From the NCBI GenBank assembly GCA_963763135.1, contig CAVXNJ010000002.1, forward strand, positions 1 to 64,000: a DNA stretch of 64,000 bases, read 5' to 3'. Below the pieces are notes generated by a model. That model was not told the DNA's origin, searched no databases, and saw only the letters and a list, made by a program, of their open reading frames with translations. The translations under genes were made by a program, and so were the position numbers. Shown here one piece after another: positions 1 through 7,771 of this stretch; position 1 is the first letter of the stretch, and the number at the start of each line of letters is the position of its first letter. This DNA is from JANMZO01 sp963763135. GTDB lineage: Bacteria > Actinomycetota > Acidimicrobiia > Acidimicrobiales > JANYDT01.

Positions 1-706
1 CCTACTCATTGGAGTCGGAGCTCTTCCCGGTCCGTGAACCTTCCCCCGGACTCCACGATCAGAATCCACGGGGCGTGGTCCCAGACGTGGAACTCCTCAG
101 CCCACAGAGCCCGTCGATCTCCCCACGGACCAGCTCAACGAGCGCAGTGGGCTAGGAGCGGCCATGCCGCATGGCCGTGGGCAGCCGAGTCCGCGTTTCC
201 TCGGGCGCGCAGGCCATCAGACACGCTGTCAAGGTCGCCAGTGGTCGACACTCGTAGCCGACGTGGACGGGTTCGCTCCTCAGGCCAGACGGCCTCGAAC
301 GTGCTCTTCGCCGCGTTGGGCCCACCAACGCATGTGCAAGCGCTGGGGCCGCAGCCCGTGAGTTCGATGTGCGCCTCGATCTGCAGCGCCAAGTGGACGT
401 GCCAATTCGGATCCGACCTGGCGGAAAATGACGTTCCGGATCCACGATCCACGCTTGGCATCGTACCGAGCGATCCGAATTCTTCGCCGATGATTGCATC
501 ACCGGGGGGTCCGGCGCCCAGCAGCGCATCCTCACGAGCCGCTCAACGGCCAGATCTGCTTCCGTTACGGGCGAAAGATCATCGGGCTTCGCCATCACCG
601 CAGTACCCGTGCGGGAGAACGTCATAGCCAACGCGCCGGCTTCGTCGGCCACCATGCATGAATGTCAGCTCGGGCGTCGAGTTTCTGGTGTCAGAGCGGA
701 TGTCAT
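1..706 (-). pseudogene. degraded copy of the histidinol-phosphatase-like gene
   Basis: The minus strand from the ATG at 706 reads the same protein as 3631-4413, including a start region with DEAGALAMTF and SPVTEADLAVERLVRMR, but the frame breaks repeatedly: after the first third, around the GEEFG/DPIDGT region, and again in the C-terminal third. The C-terminal end lies beyond position 1. It is a second noisy copy of one gene within the palindrome and not evidence of an independent paralogue. Confidence 0.75.
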
Positions 707-865
707 CGCCACACTCGCCAACCTAATCGGACTGTCCGTGGCGACGAATAAACTATCGACACCGAGATGCACACCGGGCGTGGTACTGAACGGTACTCCA
801 TAGTGTGTGGATGATCAGCAGCCGGTGGTTTTGACTGCTCCGGGTGCGCGCACCCTGGAGCCCAC

Positions 866-1083
866 CGACTCCTCATACTCCACCAGCTGGGCGAGTTGGC
901 CGGTAACGGCCCCCCAACCTTCGGTGATGAACGCCTGCGCCGCGCCCGGCGACTTGCGGATCGTGGGTGGCGCACGATCACCCCGTAGTCGGTGCCGTCG
1001 GCGACTCGCCAACGTGATCTCGGCGGTCATGCCGGCTCGGGGGACTGCGGTTGCCACCGGCTGTCGATGGCGTTGGTGAACAT
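866..1083 (-). pseudogene. degraded copy of the SRPBCC-domain fragment
   Basis: The mirror image of 3234-3452. The ATG at 1083-1081 lines up with the ATG at 3234, and pieces of the same C-terminal region (the EGWGAVTGQLAQLVE stretch) are readable but split between frames. The tail is shortened by a deletion relative to the right arm. It exists only because of the inverted repeat. Confidence 0.65.
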
Positions 1084-3233
1084 GGGCAGCAGCAGAGGTG
1101 GACTGCACTTGCAGGCATGTGGAAATGTGACCGAGGGTAAGACAAGGCAAGTTTGCATATGATCACGAGTGGCAGGTATATAGCACACCTGCAGGATTGT
1201 TTTGATCGGTTCCCCAAGGGAGTTGGGACTGCAGCTGCAAAGACGGCTTCGAGGAGGCCTAAAAAACTGCCCCATGCCTCCACCAGGGCGATCTGCTCCT
1301 CTCCAGATAAGCCACTCATGATGCAGATGCGTGGGCATAGTGTGCGGCATTGCTGCGTATGCTTCCACTCTCATCTCCTGAATGCGATCTCGGGTTGAGC
1401 TGGGCATGTCAACTGCAGGCATCAGTGCCTCCTGCATTTCACGTAGTTTACTGCCTGTTTAGAGGACAAGAGACTGTGTTATGTACATGTAGCTACCTTC
1501 ACCATCCCAGGTCCGCTTTTGCAGCATGTATTCGAAGATGTGCCCACAGCTTGCTTGCTCCGACATCCGCACACACCACGTGCTCAGGGACACCTGAGAG
1601 TCTGGATTGTACAGTGGAGAGCCAAGCGTGTCATCTATCATGTCATCTACAACGTGGCTCACGTTGAACCCTGGCTCCATCTCTTGCATCCATGCAGTGA
1701 CTTTCTCTGAGTCCACCATATTGAATCCTGCTAGTAGCAGGCCCTACGCACAGTGCCCCGTCAACAGACAACCGTCTCCTTTTAAAAGGGCGCGTGAAAG
1801 ATTCTCGGTGCGGCGTGAAGAGAAGAGCAGCAGCAGGAGATGCCTACCCTAGGACCAAAGCAGCATCATCATCGCTAATGGGCCGTGTGTGGACGGTTGC
1901 CTCTTCCTCTTCTGACGCACCTCCAGTCTTGTCACCTTGGCAGTATACTGGGCAAGCCTCGTTGCCGGGCCTTTCAGTGGACGAGAGGTCCATATTTGGT
2001 TACTGCTGTGAAACACAAAGGCTTTTAGAGAAACAACTTGAACGTTCACCCAACGAGCAGTAACGCTGTGATATACAATAATAACATATACGAAAGCGAC
2101 GCGTGAGCAAGTACGGGTAGGGAGGCACAGCGCTCGATCCGCGCTTGTCGTTCAGGCAGCTGTCTGCCCCTTACCTCCCATCCGTACTTGTTCACGGTTC
2201 GTTTCGTATTTACCACCATTGTTGTATGTCACAGCGTTACAGATTGTTGGTGAACTTTCAAGCGATGTCCCAAGACATCTTGTGCAAGGCAGCAGGAAGC
2301 GCACATGGACTTCTCGTCCAGAGACAGGCCCAGCCACGAGACTGATCCCAATCTACTGCCATGCTGAGAAGAAAGGAGGTGCCTCAGAAGAGGAAGAGGC
2401 AACCGTTCACACACGCCCAATCAGCGATGATGATGCTGCCTTTGGGCCCAGGGTATTCAACTGCTGCTGCAGCACTTCTCTTGCACGCCGCGGCGACAGT
2501 CTGTCACAGCAGCTTGTTTCAAAGGAGCACGGTTGTCTGTTGACGGAGCACTTTTGTGTAGGGCCTGTTACTAGCAGGATTCAACAAAGAGGACTCAGAG
2601 AAGGCCACTGCATGGATGCAAGAGATGGAGCCAGGATTCAACGTGAGCCACGTTGTGGACGACATGATGGGTGACACGCTCGGCTGTGCTCTGTACAACC
2701 CAGACTCTCAGGTGCTGTCCCTGCACACGTGGCATGTGTTGATGTTGGGGTGAGCAATCTGTGTGCACATCTTGGATGTGCTACAAGCTGCAAAAGCAGA
2801 TCTTGGATGGAGCGGCTAGCTACATGTAATCGAAACAATGTCTGCCTTCTTTAATGGGCAGTCAATGTACGTAGAATCCAGCTGGCTCTTGATGCCGTAC
2901 AATCAGCATGCGCAACGTCAGCCGGAGATCGCTCTGCAGGAAATGAGAGTGGAGGCATGGCAGCAATCGCGGACACTGTGCCCACGCATTTGCATCATGA
3001 GCGGCTTGTCTGGAGAAGAGCAGATCGCCCTGGTGGAAGCATGGGGAGATTTTGCAGGCTCCGCAGCGCCCTTCTTTGCAGCTGCAGTACCCAACTCCCT
3101 TGGAGAACCAATCAAAACAATCCTACAGGTGTGTTCCATACAATCCACGTGTGCTCATCTGCAAGCTTGCCTTGTTACCTGATGTCACATTCGCACCTGC
3201 CTGGCAACCTGCAGTCCACCTCTGCTCCTGCCC
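1084..3233. other. centre of the palindrome; sequence of uncertain, possibly non-bacterial origin
   Basis: This stretch is visibly richer in A and T than the rest of the window and carries no recognisable bacterial gene. Both arms can be read into related short peptides (for example WMQEMEPGFNVSHVVDDM on the minus strand near 1690-1610 and on the plus strand near 2615-2670; MSGLSGEEQIALVEAWG near 2997-3050). The arms therefore derive from one coding-like sequence, but no frame stays open in both. I do not recognise the protein. Candidates are DNA of a eukaryote or virus from the same sample joined to the bacterial contig, or a poorly sequenced accessory segment. Confidence 0.4.
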
Positions 3234-4332
3234 ATGTTCACCAACGCCATCGACAGCCGGTGGCGACCCGCATCCCCCGAGCCGGTCACCATGACCGCCG
3301 AGATCACGTTGCACGATCACGCCGACGGCACCGACTACCGGGTGATCGTGCGCCACCGCGATCCGCAGTCACGGGCGCGGCACAGCGAGTTGGGTTTCAC
3401 CGAAGGTTGGGGGGCCGTTACCGGCCAACTCGCCCAGCTGGTCGAGAAGTAGGACCGCGGCTGAGGAGTAGGTCGCTCCGGGTGCGCGCACCCGGAGCAC
3501 TCAAAACCACCGGCTAGCTGATCATCAGCGCGCTTATCGATCGTTCCGGATTCGCGCCCGGTGTGCATCTCGGCGTCGATAGTTTCCTCGTTCGGGCGCG
3601 GACAGTCCGATTAGGTTGGCGAGTGTGGCGATGACATCCGCTCTGACACCGGAGACGACACCCGAGCTGACATTCATGCATGAGGTGGCCGACGAAGCCG
3701 GCGCGTTGGCTATGACGTTCTTCGGCGCGGGTACTGCGGTGATGGCGAAGCCCGATCTTTCGCCCGTAACGGAAGCGGATCTCGCCGTTGAGCGGCTCGT
3801 GAGGATGCGCATTGCTGAACGGTTCCCCGGTGATGCGATCGTCGGCGAAGAATTCGGATCGCTCGGTACGGGACCCAGAACGTGGATCGTGGATCCGATC
3901 GACGGAACGTCGTTCTTCGCCAGGTCGGATCCGAATTGGCGCGTCCACTTGGCGCTGCAGATCGAGGCGCACATCGAACTCGCGGTGGTCGCGGCCCCAG
4001 CGCTTGGCATTCGTTGGTGGGCCCAACGCGGCGAAGGCGCGTTCGAGGCCGTCTGGCCTGAGGAGCGAACCCGTCCGCGTCGGCTACGAGTGTCGACCAC
4101 TGGCGACCTTGACGCGTGTCTGATGGCCTGCGCGCCCGAGGAAACGCGGACTCGGCTGCCCGCGCCATGCGGCGTGGCCGCTCCTAGCCCGCTGCCGCTC
4201 GTTGAGCTGGTCCGTGGGGAGATCGACGGCTTTGTGGCTGAGGGATTCCACGTCTGGGACCACGCCCCGTGGATTCTGATCGTGGAGGAGTCCGGGGGAA
4301 GGTTCACGGACCGGGAAGGCTCCAACTCCGGT
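2165..4332. repeat. right arm of the giant inverted repeat
   Basis: This is the partner of 1-2130. The turn of the palindrome lies near 2131-2166, a spacer of roughly 35 bases without obvious pairing. The outer bacterial part (about 3234-4332) has intact reading frames, so this arm is the better copy. The inner part (about 2165-3230) matches the left arm less well than the outer part does. Confidence 0.85.
3234..3452 (+). pseudogene. C-terminal fragment of an SRPBCC (AHSA1-like) domain protein
   Basis: The 72 residues from the ATG at 3234 contain the typical tail of SRPBCC/AHSA1-like proteins: MTAEITLHDHADGTDY, then a strand with HRD, then LGFTEGWGAVTGQLAQLVE. Family members are usually about 140-160 residues, so roughly the first half is missing. 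The break coincides with the switch to the AT-richer centre of the palindrome at about 3230. The ATG at 3234 is probably an internal Met and not the true start. No function can be assigned beyond a small hydrophobic-ligand-binding fold. Confidence 0.6.
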
Positions 4333-4413
4333 GATCGCGGCGGCGGCGTCTACTCGAACGATGCGTTGCACGGCGAGCTGGTCGCATCACTCGGATACCA
4401 TAAGTACACATAA
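3631..4413 (+). CDS. hisN: inositol monophosphatase family protein, probably histidinol-phosphatase
   Basis: This 260-residue Mg-dependent phosphatase has the full set of metal and active-site motifs: GEEFG at 72-76, DPIDGT at 88-93 and WDHAPW at 209-214. The family hydrolyses phosphate monoesters. The length, the SPVTEADLAVER segment and the GEEFGS motif resemble actinobacterial HisN, which removes phosphate from histidinol-phosphate in histidine synthesis, but no his gene lies nearby and inositol phosphate or another substrate cannot be excluded. The ATG at 3631 is preferred over an in-frame TTG at 3616. The first 700 bases lie in the right arm of the palindrome, and the gene leaves it at about 4332. 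Residue 94 is Ser, where Lys is usual after DPIDGT. Confidence 0.8.
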   Translation: MTSALTPETTPELTFMHEVADEAGALAMTFFGAGTAVMAKPDLSPVTEADLAVERLVRMRIAERFPGDAIVGEEFGSLGTGPRTWIVDPIDGTSFFARSDPNWRVHLALQIEAHIELAVVAAPALGIRWWAQRGEGAFEAVWPEERTRPRRLRVSTTGDLDACLMACAPEETRTRLPAPCGVAAPSPLPLVELVRGEIDGFVAEGFHVWDHAPWILIVEESGGRFTDREGSNSGDRGGGVYSNDALHGELVASLGYHKYT

Positions 4414-4480
4414 CGTTGAAATAGCGGGGAAGCCTGTCGTGCTGGTGGACTACGTCGCTCACTGAGCGACCGGGGCACGG

Positions 4481-5647
4481 TTATTCGAGCGTGCCCGACG
4501 TCGGGTGCCAGTTGACCCATCGTCCGTGCGGATGCACCGTCGCGACCCAGCGCGACGAGATGGAGGTCGGCTGCGACAACTCCTGGTCGCCCAAACGGTG
4601 GATGACGACGGGATTGCCGAGCATGCTCGGGCCCGAGCCGGCCGGGCCGTCGACGGCCGTCCACGTGGAGTCGAACCCGTCCGGCCAGGGCAGACCGGGG
4701 CAGTAGTACGGATGCTCGACGCAGACCCAGCTGATCGGTCGTGTCGCCGCGGCCCTTGTGACCTCCTGGGTGAACGCCACCCGGCGATCCTCCGGAAGGT
4801 AGGTCATGACCCAGGTCGTCAATAGAACGACGTGTTGATCGGCCGGAACGGAATCAATAAGTGCACCTACGAGTTCGACAGCGTCGCCCTGTGTCACGTC
4901 GACGGGCACAGTGGGCGCGAGGACGAGCGCGTTCGATAAGCGCGCGAATCGTTCGCGTTCGTCGGGCCAGATGAGTGAACGAAGCCATCGCGCCTGGGTC
5001 TCATCGGTGGGGTCCAGGGGGTTCAGGTCACCGCCGCGTCGTGAACCGATTACCGTCGCTTCCATCGCCTCGATCGGAAGCGGCTCGCGGGAACGGGAGA
5101 CATCGGCGAGGATCTGGACCGTTGATGGCACTGGGCCGACGCCGATCGTTTCGTCCGTATGCCGATAGTTGACGCGGTAGGAGTCGAAGCGGAGGTTCAA
5201 TGCGGCGCTGCATCCGATTTCCACGAGCCCGAGCGGGGCCTGGACCTCGCGGTGAATATGTGCCAATGCGGGACGCAGGATGGCGCTTCGCCCGACCTCG
5301 TTGGTCTGCGTCGCGCCCTGCGCGATCAGCGTGGTTAGCTCGTCGTGGCGGTCCCGAAGAAAGCTGTCGAGTGCCGCGGCCAGCGCCGGGTCGCGAGGAG
5401 AGCGATCGCCCCCGACTGTCGCGAACCACCGGCCGAGTTCGTGTGAGGAGTCGCGGAGCAGCGACGCATGGATGGCCGCAAGGATGAGGTTCGGGCGACG
5501 CTGCGTCGGCCGGGCCTCGTTCCACAGCCCGGAGACGATCGGACTCGCGCCGAGGAGTGGGCAGAGCGCGGCGTACAGCGGGCTCGAGGCAACCTCGTCG
5601 GTGAAGTGTCGGAAATAGGTGGCCATCGACAGGTCTTCGAGGTTCAT
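4481..5647 (-). CDS. DUF2332 domain-containing protein
   Basis: A 388-residue cytoplasmic protein of the DUF2332 family, which is common in actinobacteria and of unknown function. Recognisable segments are the FxxFTDEVASSPLYAALC opening, NLILAAIHASLL, the central VEIGCSAALNLRFDSYR (an SAM-methyltransferase-like glycine motif) and a late VVLLTTWVMTYL strand. The start is taken as ATG 5647 (MNLEDL), because longer starts up to 5782 would cover the promoter gap shared with the divergent citrate synthase. A second in-frame ATG lies at 5626. A methyltransferase fold is my inference from the glycine motif, not an established activity. Confidence 0.8.
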   Translation of the reverse strand: MNLEDLSMATYFRHFTDEVASSPLYAALCPLLGASPIVSGLWNEARPTQRRPNLILAAIHASLLRDSSHELGRWFATVGGDRSPRDPALAAALDSFLRDRHDELTTLIAQGATQTNEVGRSAILRPALAHIHREVQAPLGLVEIGCSAALNLRFDSYRVNYRHTDETIGVGPVPSTVQILADVSRSREPLPIEAMEATVIGSRRGGDLNPLDPTDETQARWLRSLIWPDERERFARLSNALVLAPTVPVDVTQGDAVELVGALIDSVPADQHVVLLTTWVMTYLPEDRRVAFTQEVTRAAATRPISWVCVEHPYYCPGLPWPDGFDSTWTAVDGPAGSGPSMLGNPVVIHRLGDQELSQPTSISSRWVATVHPHGRWVNWHPTSGTLE

Positions 5648-5684
5648 GCTCACCGCGCCAGTCTGGGATTCGGAGCCTGATTCG

Positions 5685-5719
5685 TCAACGTTGTTGCGAT
5701 CAACGTTGATTTGATCAAC
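5685..5719. promoter_or_regulatory. overlapping palindromes in a divergent promoter gap (candidate operator)
   Basis: The 127-base gap between the DUF2332 gene and the HTH-citrate synthase contains TCAACGTTG at 5685, a perfect 12-base palindrome ATCAACGTTGAT at 5699-5710, and GTTGAT-ttg-ATCAAC at 5705-5719. The half-site (A)TCAAC therefore recurs at about 14-15 base steps. Its placement between divergent genes, one with a DNA-binding head, suggests an autoregulatory operator. This is inference from sequence symmetry only. Confidence 0.5.
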
Positions 5720-5774
5720 TATTGGCGGACCGCGGGCCCGATGCATTGGCCCCGCTTGCGCAAAGGAATGACAG

Positions 5775-6992
5775 ATGGCCAAACGAGCTGGAACGCGTCA
5801 ACCACTTTGGCTCACCGCCGACGAAGCCGCCCTCCGCCTCGGCATCTCCAAACCGACCCTCTATGCGTACGTCAGCCGGGGCCGGGTGACCCGGGAAGTC
5901 GATGCTGACGGACGGCGTAGCCGGTTCGATGCCGGAGAGATTGCGGCCCTGGCGTCGGGTCGGGTTCGGCCGAGCCGCCCGGGTCGGGTCGAGCTTCGGA
6001 TCGGAACGGCTGTCACTCGACTTGACGAAACGAACCTGTCGTATCGCGGCGAGGGCATCGAGGCGATTGTCGGTTCCCGAACGTTCGAGCAGGTCGCTGA
6101 GCTCCTCTGGCAACGGGCGGTTCCCACCTGGAAAGCCCGCGGTGGGGCGCGAAACGCGGCAGCCGCGGGTTGGGCGTCGGCCGGGATCGGTCGCGAGACC
6201 CCGTTACGACCCGGTGTGATGGCGAGTGTTCTGGCGCAGAGTGTGCTCGCTATCGGGGCTACCGATGACTACCGGGGCGACCTGCGCCCTGACGCGGTGG
6301 TCGGCGCCGCGGCGCAGATGATCGGAGCACTGACGGAGTCCCTTCCTGGGGTTCGGACCAGCGACCGGACCGTCGCCGAACGGATCTGGCGTCATTGCAC
6401 CAAGGCGGCCCCGAGGCCGGGCGGAGTCGGCCTGGTCGAAGGTGCGCTGGTGGCTCTGGCCGATCACGAATTGGCGACGTCAACGTTCGCGGTGCGGGTC
6501 GCGGCCTCGACCCGGACCGATCCCTACGCTGCCGTGGCGGCGGGCATGTGCGTTCTCGCCGGCCCGTTGCACGGGTCGGCGAGCAGTCCGGCGTATGCCC
6601 TGTTGCAGTCGGCCCACGGGTCCGGCCGCCCGGCCCGGGCGCTCGGGGAGTGTCTGGCGCTGGGGCCCGCGCCCGGTTTCGGGCACAAGGTCTACCGGGG
6701 GGTCGATCCGCGTTTCACCGCGCTGATGTCGTTGCTCGACCGGGCCGATGTCGACGGCGGTCGACGGTCGACGGTCCATGCCTTGCTGGCCGAAGCGGCG
6801 ACCCGGGTGCCCAAGGCACCGAACGTCGATTTCGCGCTAGCGGCGATTTCGTTTTGTTGCGGGCTCCCACCGTCGTCGGGCGAGTTGATTTTCGGGGTTT
6901 CTCGCATTGTGGGATGGATTGCCCACTATTTGGAGGAACTCGACGAGCCGGTGCTGCGCTACCGGGCTCGGGCCATTTACCGCGGACCGTAG
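5775..6992 (+). CDS. citrate synthase with N-terminal helix-turn-helix domain
   Basis: The protein has 405 residues. Residues 12-62 form a MerR/excisionase-like helix-turn-helix (LTADEAALRLGISKPTLYAYVSRG with a winged GRRSRF tail). Residues 70-405 are a short citrate-synthase fold with the expected catalytic signatures HELATSTFAVRV (His231), GPLHGSA (His266), GFGHKVYRG (His304) and PNVDFALA (Asp352). Citrate synthase condenses oxaloacetate and acetyl-CoA, and short forms of this type also include 2-methylcitrate synthases. The DNA-binding head suggests a moonlighting regulator that may sense acyl-CoA or oxaloacetate. It diverges from the DUF2332 gene, with palindromes between them. HTH-citrate synthase fusions are known in public annotation, but their role is unresolved. 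Confidence 0.85.
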   Translation: MAKRAGTRQPLWLTADEAALRLGISKPTLYAYVSRGRVTREVDADGRRSRFDAGEIAALASGRVRPSRPGRVELRIGTAVTRLDETNLSYRGEGIEAIVGSRTFEQVAELLWQRAVPTWKARGGARNAAAAGWASAGIGRETPLRPGVMASVLAQSVLAIGATDDYRGDLRPDAVVGAAAQMIGALTESLPGVRTSDRTVAERIWRHCTKAAPRPGGVGLVEGALVALADHELATSTFAVRVAASTRTDPYAAVAAGMCVLAGPLHGSASSPAYALLQSAHGSGRPARALGECLALGPAPGFGHKVYRGVDPRFTALMSLLDRADVDGGRRSTVHALLAEAATRVPKAPNVDFALAAISFCCGLPPSSGELIFGVSRIVGWIAHYLEELDEPVLRYRARAIYRGP

Positions 6993-7015
6993 GAATGTCG
7001 TCGGAATTCTCACTC

Positions 7016-7069
7016 ATTGTGAAGTTTACGAAACATAAAGCACCACTTGGACGTGACGTGCTTCACAAT
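7016..7069. repeat. 9-bp inverted repeat, spaced
   Basis: ATTGTGAAG at 7016-7024 is the exact complement of CTTCACAAT at 7061-7069, separated by 36 bases. It lies just after the citrate synthase stop and before the whiB promoter region. It could be a long-loop hairpin or two facing protein sites. No U-rich tract follows, so it is not a classical terminator. The rest of the 397-base gap (6993-7389) holds the whiB leader and the site at 7107-7121 and no convincing gene. Confidence 0.35.
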
Positions 7070-7106
7070 TAGCGATGACCGATCGCAACTCAGGATCAAA
7101 AATTTG

Positions 7107-7121
7107 ACTGGACGGTCTAGT
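7107..7121. promoter_or_regulatory. TetR-type operator candidate upstream of whiB
   Basis: The 15-mer ACTGGACGGTCTAGT is a near-palindrome (ACT-R-GAC-n-GTC-Y-AGT). The same core GACGGTCTAGTA occurs upstream of the acyl-CoA dehydrogenase at 15822-15836, so one regulator may control both. It lies about 270 bases before the chosen whiB start, in promoter range if the leader is long. Confidence 0.4.
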
Positions 7122-7389
7122 AACGGGGTGACAGGGGAGTTAGTGTGCTCATGTTCGAAACTTCGGTTTTGATGCATCGAAACCTTTCCTTCTGCGCTTC
7201 AGAACTTCGACGGTCCTGTTACGAAACGCCCCAGGAAAAACTCCGATGCACGGTGCAGCCGACACGTCCGCGTGGCCGCTGTATCGACGACGAGTGCTCC
7301 GTAAGGAGGCGTCGGTTCGCACGCGAATCGGCCACACGAGTCGGCATGGCATCACCCACTACACGAGCCACAGCCTGGAGGACCCACAC

Positions 7390-7680
7390 GTGATTTCCGC
7401 GATCCGTAACCACTGGAACGATCTCGATTGGCGCGACGAAGCGACCTGTCGAGACCTTGACCCCGAATTGTTTTTCCCGGTAGGAGTTACCGGAATGGCG
7501 GTCGAGCAGATTGAAGCAGCCAAGTCGTTCTGCCGGGTTTGCCCGTCGCAAGGACAGTGCCTGGAGTTTGCGATCACTACGAACCAGGAATACGGAGTTT
7601 GGGGCGCAACCACCGAAGACGAGCGCCGAGTGCTCCGTCGCCAGTGGCGTGCCGAAGTGCGCCGCCGCCGCGTCGCCTAA
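7390..7680 (+). CDS. whiB: WhiB family iron-sulfur transcriptional regulator, WhiB1-like
   Basis: A 96-residue WhiB (Wbl) protein. The four 4Fe-4S ligands are Cys20, Cys48, Cys51 and Cys57 (C-X27-CRVC-X5-C), followed by the GVWGA turn at 69-73 and a basic tail (RRQWRAEVRRRR) for DNA contact. WRDEATCRDLDPELFFPVG closely resembles WhiB1, an NO-sensitive, sigma-A-associated regulator. The GTG at 7390 is chosen because GGAGG lies at 7377-7381, eight bases upstream; the frame is open back to 7246, but the added residues are unlike WhiB. The gene stands alone and ends in a strong terminator. Confidence 0.92.
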   Translation: MISAIRNHWNDLDWRDEATCRDLDPELFFPVGVTGMAVEQIEAAKSFCRVCPSQGQCLEFAITTNQEYGVWGATTEDERRVLRRQWRAEVRRRRVA

Positions 7681-7699
7681 AACAGCCTCACCAAACGTT

Positions 7700-7731
7700 G
7701 CGCCGGGCGGAAACGCCCGGCGCTTTGCTTT
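7700..7731 (+). terminator. Rho-independent terminator of whiB
   Basis: A perfect 10-bp stem GCGCCGGGCG / CGCCCGGCGC with a GAAA loop, followed by TTTGCTTT. It lies 20 bases after the whiB stop. Confidence 0.9.
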
Positions 7732-7771
7732 GCCACTCGAGCGTTTGCCACTTGCGCGTTTCAGGGCGGAG

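Larger units (their letters stand above)
1..2130. repeat. left arm of a giant imperfect inverted repeat
   Basis: Read on the minus strand, this stretch reproduces 2165-4332 in order. Positions 22-60 match the complement of 4285-4320, positions 1030-1107 match 3210-3290, and 2107-2130 match 2167-2191. The sum of paired coordinates drifts from about 4300 at the centre to 4343 at the edge, so the arms differ by many small indels and substitutions. The genes in this arm are frame-broken while their partners in the right arm are intact. A fold-back read or an amplification chimera at a contig end is the simplest explanation. A real palindrome is possible but less likely. Confidence 0.85.
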
